50,595 nucleotides of DNA, taken from contig NZ_VOGW01000006.1 of NCBI RefSeq assembly GCF_007896895.1, forward strand, positions 1 through 50,595, written 5' to 3'. Source of the DNA: Streptomyces misionensis. GTDB taxonomy: Bacteria > Actinomycetota > Actinomycetes > Streptomycetales > Streptomycetaceae. Under the pieces are notes generated by a model. That model was not told the origin of the DNA. It saw nothing but the letters and a program-made list of their open reading frames with translations, and did no database searches. Positions 35,537 through 43,604 of the stretch are shown piece by piece (positions within the stretch are counted from its first letter, which is position 1; the number at the start of each line of letters is the position of its first letter). The position numbers and the translations under genes were made by a program.

Positions 35537-36241
35537 TCATGCGATGGCCCCCATGGCGTGAGCGGCCTTCGCGTCCAAGGCCGCGTTGTGGTGGTGCAGC
35601 GCGCGGTAGGCGCGGAAGTAGACGAATCCCTGGGTGCCCCAGGTCGCCAGCGCGGCGGTGTAGAAGATCGTGCGGTTCGCGTCGTCGAACGACAGGGGGA
35701 ACAAGTCGTAGGTGACCGCGATGGCGGTCCCGGCGGCCGTGACCAGTCCCGTCCAGATCGCCGGCCACCTCGCGCCCGCATCCCAGAGCCGCGTGACGAA
35801 GTACCCGACGAACACTGCCGTGAGGAGATTGACGACGAGGTAGAACACGGCGACCGAGAACGCGGCGCGGTCGGTGTGGAGGTCCGCGCCGTGGAAGTGC
35901 CGGAGGAACAGGCCGGCCACCACTGCGACTGCGAACACGGCCACATCGACGCCGAGGCTCGGCTTGTAGCGATGGGTGACCTTCATCAAGCCCATGACCA
36001 GGATGAGCGTGATGCCGACCGACCTGGAGAACGCGTCGAAGAAGTACGCCACGTCGTACAGGACGCTGCCGCTGTTGGCTCCGAGCAGCGACCAGAGCAG
36101 GAAGTTGCTGCCCGACGTCGCGACGACCATCCACTCGAGACCGAGGAGGTAGTTGCCGTACCGGCGGATGAACCTCCATCCGTAGAAGTAGCCGGCGAAG
36201 ATCATCCACAGATCGGCCGACAGGAACAGCGCTTCCTTCAT
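35537..36241 (-). CDS. Integral membrane protein of unknown function
   Basis: A 234-aa protein I do not recognise. It has about six or seven hydrophobic segments (for example LWMIFAGYFYGWRF, VGITLILVMGLMKV, VDVAVFAVAVVAGLFL, AVFYLVVNLLTAVFVGYFV, WPAIWTGLVTAAGTAIAV) with few charges between them and a His-rich tail (YRALHHHNAALDAKAAH). Its ATG overlaps the amine oxidase stop as ATGA and follows AGGGGG at 7 bp, so the two are translationally coupled. The position suggests a role in substrate entry or in anchoring the amine oxidase; neither is shown. Confidence 0.8.
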   Translation of the reverse strand: MKEALFLSADLWMIFAGYFYGWRFIRRYGNYLLGLEWMVVATSGSNFLLWSLLGANSGSVLYDVAYFFDAFSRSVGITLILVMGLMKVTHRYKPSLGVDVAVFAVAVVAGLFLRHFHGADLHTDRAAFSVAVFYLVVNLLTAVFVGYFVTRLWDAGARWPAIWTGLVTAAGTAIAVTYDLFPLSFDDANRTIFYTAALATWGTQGFVYFRAYRALHHHNAALDAKAAHAMGAIA

Positions 36242-37632
36242 CGCAGCGCCCCCTCCCGGACGTCGCGGGACAGGAGGGCGGCCACGCGTTCGGCGGCGCG
36301 CTGGCCCGTCAGGACCGCGCCGTTCATCGTGCCGGCCCATTCGCCGGCGGTTTCGGTGCCGGCCCAGTGGATGCGCCCGTGGGGCTCGGTCAGGGCCCTG
36401 CCGTAGCTCGTGGTCGCGTAGGGGGCGACGGCAGGATTGGGGCCACCCGGGGCGAACGGTTCCGATCCCCAGCAGTGGTCCACGTAGTCGATGGGGTTGC
36501 GGGCCTGCGGACCGTAGAGGTCGGCGAGCTGCTGGATGACCCGGTCGCGTCGGGTCTCGGGGCTGAAACCGTCGAAGACGCGCGGGTCGCAGAAGGCCAT
36601 CAGCACGCCCGGTCCGCTGTGGGCGGGTGACACGTCGAAGGTGATGAACACGGTTCCGGTGTCGGTCACTGCCTCGCCGGAGAGTCCGCCGGCCCGCCAG
36701 AACGGCACTTCGTAGGCCGCGAAGGCCTTGCTCAGCACGCCCATGCGCCAGGTCCGCGTGAGCCCTTCGGCCTGCGCGGGCAGAGCGGGATCGAACGCGA
36801 TGGCGGCGCGGTGCGCCGGCGCGGCCGTGACGATCCCGTACCTGGCGTGGATCTCGCCGGAGTCGGTGTGGACCGCGACGCCGTTGTCGTCCTGCGCGAT
36901 ACGGCGCACCGGCGCCCCCAGGCGCACGCGGTCGCCGAGCTTCTCCGCCACCCGCTTGGCGATCTCCTGGGTGGTCTCGACGAGCCGGTCCTGCTGCTGG
37001 CCACCCTCGACGTCCAGCATGTGATCGATGCCGCCCGCTGCACGGATGTAGCGCACTGCGTGCAGCAGGGAGACGTCTGACGGGGTGCAGCCCCACTGCA
37101 CCTTGCTGATGACGGTCATCAGCGCACGGGTGCTGGGCAGGGCGTTCTTCCGGTCGAGCCACTCGCCGAACGAGATGGCGTCGAGCCGGCTCGCCTTGGG
37201 CGACTCCCACGCGGCGTCCACGTCGACGGCCGAGACCAGCTTGTTCACGGCCATCTGCATGCGGGCCATGTCCACCAGGGCCGCGGGGGAGACCTTGGGG
37301 ATGGTGCCGCTGTAGGTGCGGCGCCGGCCTGCCATCCACAGCACGTTGCGACCCTGGTCGAACTGGCCGGTCGTGGTGCACCCCACCCGGCTCGCAAGGT
37401 CCCGGACGGCAGTGTGGCGCCGTGCCACCCACGTCGCTCCGAGGTCGACCTTCACGCCTGCCACCTCGCCGGACAGGGAGCGGCCTCCGACCCGGTCGCG
37501 GCCTTCCACGACCAGGACGGACCGCCCCATGCTCGCCAGCCGCTCGGCAGCGCTCAGGCCGGCGAAGCCCGCACCGACGACCACGACGTCGACCGAGGCG
37601 CCCCCGGAGCCGGGCTCACGAGATCCGGACAT
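36238..37632 (-). CDS. Flavin monoamine oxidase family protein
   Basis: A 464-aa FAD enzyme. Dinucleotide motif VVVGAGFAGLSAAERL (G20, G22, G25), VVEGRDRVGGRS, GATWVARRHTAV near the substrate site, and the C-terminal FAD contact IHWAGTETAGEWAGTMNGAV. No Cys for covalent flavin is seen at the MAO position, so FAD should be non-covalent, as in bacterial cyclohexylamine oxidase. It oxidises primary amines to imines, which hydrolyse to ketones or aldehydes with H2O2 release. ATG 37632 follows AGGAGG and overlaps the upstream hydrolase by 17 bp, showing tight operon structure. Confidence 0.9.
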   Translation of the reverse strand: MSGSREPGSGGASVDVVVVGAGFAGLSAAERLASMGRSVLVVEGRDRVGGRSLSGEVAGVKVDLGATWVARRHTAVRDLASRVGCTTTGQFDQGRNVLWMAGRRRTYSGTIPKVSPAALVDMARMQMAVNKLVSAVDVDAAWESPKASRLDAISFGEWLDRKNALPSTRALMTVISKVQWGCTPSDVSLLHAVRYIRAAGGIDHMLDVEGGQQQDRLVETTQEIAKRVAEKLGDRVRLGAPVRRIAQDDNGVAVHTDSGEIHARYGIVTAAPAHRAAIAFDPALPAQAEGLTRTWRMGVLSKAFAAYEVPFWRAGGLSGEAVTDTGTVFITFDVSPAHSGPGVLMAFCDPRVFDGFSPETRRDRVIQQLADLYGPQARNPIDYVDHCWGSEPFAPGGPNPAVAPYATTSYGRALTEPHGRIHWAGTETAGEWAGTMNGAVLTGQRAAERVAALLSRDVREGALR

Positions 37633-38551
37633 GGTTTCCTCCTTCGCCCACGCGGTCCGCGTGCTGCGAGATGTACTGGGTGACGGGTCCGACGAGGGCC
37701 TGGGGAATGTGGTGGCCCATGCCGGGAATGACCACGTACTGGGCCGAGCGGATCGCCTTCACCGTCGCCTCGCCGCCGCTCGGGTGGATCAGCAGGTCCC
37801 GGTCGCCGTTGATGACCAGCGTCGGTGCCGTGATGGTGCTCAACTGGGCCGTCCGGTCTCCGGAGCGCTGGATCGCCTGGACCTGGCGCGCCACGCCGGC
37901 CGCCGGGCCACCGGCGCTGCGGTCCCAGCCGCCCGCTGCGATGGCCGCCTCGGCCGCGTCGTCGATGGGATATCCCGTTCCCGCGACGTGTCTCGTGATC
38001 CGCAGGTGGGCCCGGACCGCCGCGGTTCTGGTCCTCGCCGGCGGGGCGGCGAGGAGCCGGATCGTCGACAGCGCCGGCTGGCCCACTTTCTTCGCCCCGG
38101 TGGTCGAGTAGATGGAGGTCAGCGACAGAACGCGCTCGGCGGCCGTGGCCGCGATCGTCTGCGCGATCATCCCGCCCATCGACCGCCCCACCAGGTGCAC
38201 CCGCGAGATCCCGAGGCAGTCGAGTACGCCGACGGCGTCCTGGGCCATGTCGGCGAGCGCGTACGCGTCGCTGCGCGGACGCCCGGCGAGCTGACGCCAC
38301 AGCGCCGGAGGGGGCGCGGCGACGAACGTCGACTGGCCGACGTCACGGTTGTCGATCGCGACGACCCGGAAACCGCGGGCGACGAGCGAGCCGAAGAACG
38401 CGTCGGTCCAGAAGGTGAGGTCCTCGCCCAGACCGGCGATGAGGAGGATGGTGGGGTCGGCCTTGTCGCCGAAGTCCCGGAAGCAGATCCTCATGCCGGA
38501 AGGCAGGGCCGCGTACCGGTCGGTGCTCTCCGCGCCGCTCGTCTCAGGCAT
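37616..38551 (-). CDS. Alpha/beta hydrolase (possible lactonase)
   Basis: A 311-aa serine hydrolase. Oxyanion segment LLIAGLGEDLTFW, IDNRDVGQS after strand 4, nucleophile Ser124 in the elbow GRSMGG, Asp in VINGDRDLL and His in IPGMGHHIP. ATG 38551 follows GGAGG at 9 bp and overlaps the end of the Baeyer-Villiger monooxygenase gene by 8 bp. That pairing is typical of lactone- or ester-forming monooxygenases with their hydrolase, so a lactonase or esterase role is likely. Confidence 0.9.
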   Translation of the reverse strand: MPETSGAESTDRYAALPSGMRICFRDFGDKADPTILLIAGLGEDLTFWTDAFFGSLVARGFRVVAIDNRDVGQSTFVAAPPPALWRQLAGRPRSDAYALADMAQDAVGVLDCLGISRVHLVGRSMGGMIAQTIAATAAERVLSLTSIYSTTGAKKVGQPALSTIRLLAAPPARTRTAAVRAHLRITRHVAGTGYPIDDAAEAAIAAGGWDRSAGGPAAGVARQVQAIQRSGDRTAQLSTITAPTLVINGDRDLLIHPSGGEATVKAIRSAQYVVIPGMGHHIPQALVGPVTQYISQHADRVGEGGNHVRIS

Positions 38552-40079
38552 GGGTGGCTCGCCTCCCACCAGGCGACTGCGCGGCCGCCCGACGGGAGCC
38601 GAACGCGAGGTGCTCGTCGGCCACCGGGCCGCGAAGCGCCTTGGCGTCCTCGGGGTAGGACATCGCCATCCGCCAGGGCTTTTCGGGGCCCTGCTTGGGC
38701 ATGCGCTTCTCGGCTCGCTTGGCGTACCCGGCCTGAAGGTCCATGACGGGCCTGCGCTCCGTCCCCGCCGGTGCGACCGGAACCACCGTGTCGTATCCGC
38801 GGGCGTCCATGTGCCTGACCAGGTCGATGAAGTAGCGGCACATCAGGCTCACCTTGAGCGTCCAGGACGAGGTGGTGTAACCGATCGCCATCGCCCAGTT
38901 CGGAATCCCGCTCAGCAGCATTCCGCGGTAACAGAGCGCGTCCGCGATGTCGGCCTGACGCCCGTCGACCACGATGGGCATGCCGCCGAAGAGCTGCAGG
39001 TTCAACCCCGTCGCGGTGACGATGACGTCCGCTTCCAGCTCCTCACCCGAGCTCAGCACGATTCCGCGTTTGCTGAACCGCGCGATCGTGTCGGTGACGA
39101 CGGTCGCGGAACCCTGCTTGATCGCGTCGAAGAAGTCGCCGTCCGGCGCCAGACACAGCCGCTGGTCCCACGGGTCGTACGGCGGATTGAAGTGCTTGTC
39201 GACGTCGAACCCCTTGGGCAGCCGCTTGATGTTCTCGCGCCGGATCAGCCGACGCCCGGCCTTCGGGAACGTCCGCAGCCCCTTGACGACGGCGCGGTCG
39301 AGCCAGATGTTCTTGAACCGCGTCACGGCGTACCCGCGCTCCTCCCCGAGCACCTTCGTGAGCGACAGGGCGACCTTGTCGACGCGCGGCAGCGCCAGGA
39401 CGTACGTCGGGGTCCGCTGCAGCATCGTCACGTGCCGGGCGGCGCCCGGCCCGGTGGCCATGGCCGGCACCAGCGTGATCGCCGTCGCGCCACTGCCGAT
39501 GACGACGACCTTCTTGCCGCTGTAGTCGAGCGTCTCGGGCCAGTGCTGCGGATGGACGATCGTGCCCTCGAAGTCGTCGCGCCCCGGGAACTGGGGGGAG
39601 AATCCCTCGTCGTACCGGTAGTAGCCGGTGGCGGCGAACACCCATCCGGCACGGATCGTCTTGGTCACGGTGCCTCCGCCGGCGGGGTCGGCTGCCTCGA
39701 CGGTGAGGGTCCACCGCGCCTCGTACGAGGACCATTCGGCCCTGACGACCCGGTGGCGCAGCCTGATGAGGGGCTCCAGGTGGTTCTCCTCGACCGTCTC
39801 CCGGAGGTAGTCCCTGATCAGCGGCGCGTCGGCGATCGCGGCTTCGTGACGCCACGGCTTGAACTCGTAGCCGAACGTGTGGAGGTCCGAGTCCGAGCGG
39901 ATGCCCGGGTAGCGGAAGAGATCCCACGTGCCTCCGATGTTGTCGCGGCCCTCGAGCACGAGCAGGGACTTGCCGGGGAGCTCCCGGCTGAAATAGCTGG
40001 CCGCACCGATTCCGGAGATCCCCGCTCCGATGATGACCACGTCGAACTCCTCGACGGCGTCAAGCACCTCAGTTGTCAT
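38544..40079 (-). CDS. Baeyer-Villiger type flavin monooxygenase
   Basis: A 511-aa class B flavoprotein monooxygenase, closest in appearance to the EthA/EtaA branch. FAD motif IIGAGISGIGAASYF (G18, G20, G23), FRYPGIRSDSDLHTFGY, the Baeyer-Villiger fingerprint FxGxxxHxxxW realised as F170-W180 (FEGTIVHPQHW), and a second Rossmann motif VIGSGATA (195-197). It inserts oxygen next to a ketone using NADPH and O2, giving ester or lactone. ATG 40079 follows AGGAAA. First gene of the catabolic operon, with conserved module A upstream. Confidence 0.92.
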   Translation of the reverse strand: MTTEVLDAVEEFDVVIIGAGISGIGAASYFSRELPGKSLLVLEGRDNIGGTWDLFRYPGIRSDSDLHTFGYEFKPWRHEAAIADAPLIRDYLRETVEENHLEPLIRLRHRVVRAEWSSYEARWTLTVEAADPAGGGTVTKTIRAGWVFAATGYYRYDEGFSPQFPGRDDFEGTIVHPQHWPETLDYSGKKVVVIGSGATAITLVPAMATGPGAARHVTMLQRTPTYVLALPRVDKVALSLTKVLGEERGYAVTRFKNIWLDRAVVKGLRTFPKAGRRLIRRENIKRLPKGFDVDKHFNPPYDPWDQRLCLAPDGDFFDAIKQGSATVVTDTIARFSKRGIVLSSGEELEADVIVTATGLNLQLFGGMPIVVDGRQADIADALCYRGMLLSGIPNWAMAIGYTTSSWTLKVSLMCRYFIDLVRHMDARGYDTVVPVAPAGTERRPVMDLQAGYAKRAEKRMPKQGPEKPWRMAMSYPEDAKALRGPVADEHLAFGSRRAAAQSPGGRRATHA

Positions 40080-40082
40080 GGT

Positions 40083-40180
40083 GTTTCCTCGCTGTTCCCG
40101 GGGTGGTGATCTCACTGTCGCCAGCCACGTCCATGGGCGGAACGACAGCGTGCACCGGCTGGGCCCGGGGCCCGGTGCAC
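40083..40180 (-). promoter_or_regulatory. Conserved upstream module A
   Basis: Core: ACGACAGCGTGCACC (40142-40156) followed 17 bp later by GGTGCAC; GTGCACCGG and CCGGTGCAC (40150-40158, 40172-40180) are perfect inverted arms. Upstream word CACTGTCGCCAGCC ends at 40126, with the TGTCG to ACGACA spacing of 26 bp identical to module C. Lies between the monooxygenase start and the divergent permease remnant. Confidence 0.7.
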
Positions 40181-40295
40181 GATGCACAAGTCGGTCCAGC
40201 GGCACCGTCCTCAGGCGGTTGTCGACAGCCGAGCACGGCCTTGGCCCCCCAACCGTGACGAGCCGGACCGGCCCGTGAGCTGAAAGGTGGTCGAC

Positions 40296-41457
40296 ATGGC
40301 CGACCTCTCCAAGACAGGGCACTTCGAAGCACCCGGCAGGGAAGCAGGCCCGGGCAATCCTCTGCACCGCGGGCTCGGCGTATCGCAGATCGTGTTCATG
40401 GTCGTCGCCGCGGCGGCGCCGCTCGGGCTGGTGGCCGGTGGGTGCCGATCGCCTTCGCCGTGAGCGGCGGCCCGGGAATGCGAACGCCCACAAACACCAC
40501 GGGGAGCCGATGCCGGCGTACCGCTCGACGACATTGCTCGTCGCCACGCCGACGTAGGCGTTCACCCCGACGAGAATCAGTGTGTAGGAGAAGAGAGTGA
40601 GGGTCGCTGCCGAGAGACCGGGTATCCGGCCCAATCCGGCCTGGACGTAGGCGTAGAAGGCGCCCGCGTTGCACACCCGTCCCGCCATCAGCGTGAAGCC
40701 GACCGCGAAGATCAGCACCAGCACGGTGGTCAGCGCGAAGAACAGGGGCTCGGCTCGGTGACCGGCGCCGCGAAGGCCGACCCCGAGGGCCTGGTCCTGG
40801 CGCTGGCGCGGAGCTACGTCGGACCCGTCTGGTTCGACGTGATGCAACTGCTGCTGATCACCAGTCAGTTCGCTTGCACGCTGGCCTTCCACAACGTCGT
40901 GACGCGCTACCAGTTCGCGCTGTCCCGGGCCGGTGCCCTTCCGGCGCGGCTGGGCGTCGTTCATCCCCGGCACCGGACGCCGTCAGCGTCCTCGGGCGTC
41001 GTCTCGGCGGTCGCGTGCGTCACCACGCTCGTCGTCGTCGCGCTCGACCTGGACCCGATCGCGAACGTCTACGCCTGGTTCTCCGGCGCCGCCACCCTCG
41101 GCATCGTCCATGGCGGCCACCAGCCTCGCGGTGATCGGCTTTCTCCGGCAAGTCGATGAGCGGGACGGGCAGCGATCGGTGTGGCGCACGGTCGTGGCCC
41201 CGGCCCTGGCCTTCCTCGGCCTGACCTGTGTGGTCCACCTGGTGGTTGCCAACTTCCCGCTCCTCGTCGGCACCACCGAGGGCGCCTGGGTGATCGGGGG
41301 GTTCGTCGCCCTCTCGGCCGTAGCCGGCGTGGTGCGGGCGCTCGTCCTGAGGACGCGCCGTCCAGCTGTCTACGAGCGACTCGACGCGGGCGGCTCTAGG
41401 AGGGCTCGCGGGCGACACGAAGGAGCGGAGGCGACAGGACCCACAGGACCTCGCTGA
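40296..41457 (+). pseudogene. APC permease, rearranged with internal inversion
   Basis: The ATG at 40296 follows AAAGGTGG and opens an APC-family amino acid/amine permease (GLGVSQIVFMVVAAAAPLG). After a frameshift (about 40445) it reads VPIAFAVSGGPGM, then from about 40481 to 40748 the coding sense flips to the minus strand (FFALTTVLVLIFAVGF, GAFYAYVQAGLGRIPGLSAA, AGIGSPWCLWAF). Plus-strand sense resumes with GAAKADPEGLVLALA and AFHNVVTRYQFALSRAGALP, with a further frameshift near 41108 to MAATSLAVIGFLR. A central part of the family fold is also missing. It cannot make a functional transporter. Confidence 0.85.
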
Positions 41458-42003
41458 CCGTCGTGCCCGGATTGTCGAACTGATGCAGCGTCCGACCGGA
41501 GAACGAGGTGGAGACACCGGCTGACAGCATCCGGGCCTCGCCCCCGACGATCAGACGGGTCGAGCCGCTCAGACCCAGCGCGAAGATCGTGATGGTGTCG
41601 AGCCGATAGGGGCCACCCGTTCCCCCGCCTGGTTCGATCACTGAACGGAAGACTTGGAACGCCGTGGTGTCGGCGGGCGTGAGCAGGTACTCGGTGACTC
41701 CTTCACCGCCCATGTCGATCCGGCTACCGCCCTCCACGACCTGCTCATCCGGGTAGGCGAACAGCTCGCCGACCCCGATCTTCAGCACATCGCAGACGCG
41801 CAGCAACGTCGCGACGGACACGTTGGTGAGACCACGTTCCAACTGACTCAGGAAGCCCTTGGTGACGTCCGCCTGACGCGCAACCTCCGTCAACGACAAC
41901 CCGCGGCTGAGCCTGATCTCCCTCAGTTGCGCGCCCGTGGACGCTTCGGGGCAGAGGAGCCCTTGGCAGCTCCGCCCGCTCTCCCGCTGTCATCGATAGG
42001 CAT
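41396..42003 (-). pseudogene. XRE-cupin regulator, frameshifted near the N-terminus
   Basis: From TTG 41899 to the stop the frame encodes most of an HTH_3 domain (ARQADVTKGFLSQLERGLTN) and a cupin (RLDTITIFALGLSG, TLHQFDNPGTTVSEVLWV). The first HTH helix (GAQLREIRLSRGLSLTEV) is in the same frame but without a usable start, because a TGA lies upstream. The likely native start is ATG 42003 (MPIDDSGRAGGAAKGSS), in another frame, so one indel between about 41925 and 41960 breaks the gene. A truncated protein from TTG 41899 would lack a complete DNA-binding domain. Confidence 0.65.
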
Positions 42004-42328
42004 GGTGTGCTCACCGCCCGTCCTGAGGTCGACATCATGTGGCCTTCGGGAGAAGGGGCGACGTCGCCGAACCCCTTGCAGCACCTCTGACGGCGTGATA
42101 AATCTTCCGCCGTTTACTCATACTAAACACCACGCTGCTGGAGACCACATACGCGGCCGGAAGCCGTCGCTGCCGCATGGCGGCAGCGGTCAGACGCCTC
42201 TCGCTGTCGTCGGCCGGCGGTATGGCCCCGACCTCGCTGACAGCCATGCCCCCGGCCGGCCCTTCCTCTGTCTGTGACGCGGCACGTCGGGCGCGCCGGC
42301 TCCAAAGGACCAGAGGGAGACTTGAGAA
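42004..42328. other. XRE/PucR intergenic region
   Basis: 325 bp without a gene. An AT-rich spot holds the inverted repeat GTTTA-N7-TAAAC (42112-42128), a plausible operator or promoter area for the divergent regulator genes. A perfect 9-bp hairpin with a 3-nt loop (CGCTGCCGC/GCGGCAGCG, 42168-42188) lies in what would be the PucR leader. Confidence 0.5.
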
Positions 42329-43564
42329 ATGGAAGATCTGTGGCCCCCGCCCTCCCGCGAGGTCGCTGACGCGATGAGGTCACTCTGCCAGCGCCTGCTG
42401 ACGGAAACGGACGCCCTGGTCGACGCCTTCGCAAGGCCCTCTCTCGTGGCCCAGAACGATCCCGCCCTCCTCGCCGACGCTTCGCTGGTCGAGGAGGATC
42501 GGGAGCTCAACCGCTCCGATCTCGTCCAATGGCTGACCGCGAACATCCAGCAACCGGGGCGGCGGGTGGAGCCCTACGTCGGCCCGAGGACCACCGCGTA
42601 CATCAACGATCTCGTCTCCCGTGGCATCGCGCCCGACTTCGCCGGTGCCTGGCGTGTGGCACTCGGGATCGGCTGGCGGCGGTGGCTGGAGGAATGCGTG
42701 GCGCACTGCGCCGACCCCGACCTGCTCGTGGGGGTCCTGGACGTGTCGGGGAAGTCGCTGGCGCAGTACGCCCTCGATTCGGTCGCTGCCCTGCGCGAGG
42801 CCGGCCTCGCCGCTGCGATGGGCAATGCGGGCGCCGACGCGATCGCACTGATCCAACTGATCGCCGGCGGGGCGCCGATGGCGGAGGACCTCGCCGAGGG
42901 GCGCCTGCGGTACCGGCTGGCACGGTGGCACGTGGGCCTCGTGTTGTGGGTCGATGATCCTGACCAGGTCGACGCTCTGGACGAAGCGATCCCGGCCGCG
43001 CGTTCCACCGCCGCAGGCCGAAGCGCCCTGGTGGCGCGTGCCAGTGCGACGTCGCGGTGGATCTGGCTCTCGGGACCGGGCATCCCGGACCTCCACCATG
43101 TGGAGAAGGCACTGGCGACGGCTGAAGAGGTCCGCGCGGCGGTGGGAAGGCCTGGACGCGGACTTGACGGGTTCAGGTCCAGCCACCAGGACGCCCTCGC
43201 GGCGCAAGCGCTGATCATCCGCCTCGGGTCCGACCGGCAATTCACCGCCTACGCCGACGTAGAGCTGATCGACGCGCTCACGAAGGACCGTACCGGCGCA
43301 CGTCGGTTCGTCATGAACACCCTCGGTCCGTTGGCCGAAGCCGACACAACACTACGGCAGGCACTGCTCACCTATGTGCAGTGTGGTTTCAACACCACCC
43401 GGGCGGCCGCCAACCTCTACGCGCACCGAAACACCGTCGAGCGGCGGGTCTCGCGCGCCAACGAGCTTTCAGCCGTCAAGGTGGAGGACAACCCGACCCA
43501 TGTGGCGGCGGCGCTCCTTGTGCTGGACATCGCGCCTGACATCGTGGCGACCGGATCAAGCTGA
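42329..43564 (+). CDS. PucR/CdaR-type transcriptional regulator
   Basis: A 411-aa protein with the PucR C-terminal helix-turn-helix: LLTYVQCGFNTTRAAANLY and AHRNTVERRVSRANEL near residues 345-380. The N-terminal part is helical (RsbR/GGDEF-like central region VARWHVGLVLW-type sequence LARWHVGLVLWVDD) and is the usual ligand-sensing portion of CdaR-type regulators. ATG 42329 has GAGGGAG upstream. Between the catabolic operon and the MFS gene, it is the only apparently intact local regulator and thus the best candidate to read modules A, B and C. Confidence 0.88.
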   Translation: MEDLWPPPSREVADAMRSLCQRLLTETDALVDAFARPSLVAQNDPALLADASLVEEDRELNRSDLVQWLTANIQQPGRRVEPYVGPRTTAYINDLVSRGIAPDFAGAWRVALGIGWRRWLEECVAHCADPDLLVGVLDVSGKSLAQYALDSVAALREAGLAAAMGNAGADAIALIQLIAGGAPMAEDLAEGRLRYRLARWHVGLVLWVDDPDQVDALDEAIPAARSTAAGRSALVARASATSRWIWLSGPGIPDLHHVEKALATAEEVRAAVGRPGRGLDGFRSSHQDALAAQALIIRLGSDRQFTAYADVELIDALTKDRTGARRFVMNTLGPLAEADTTLRQALLTYVQCGFNTTRAAANLYAHRNTVERRVSRANELSAVKVEDNPTHVAAALLVLDIAPDIVATGSS

Positions 43565-43604
43565 GCCCACGTCACGGGGCGTGGCAACGAGCCCTGAGCC
43601 GAGC

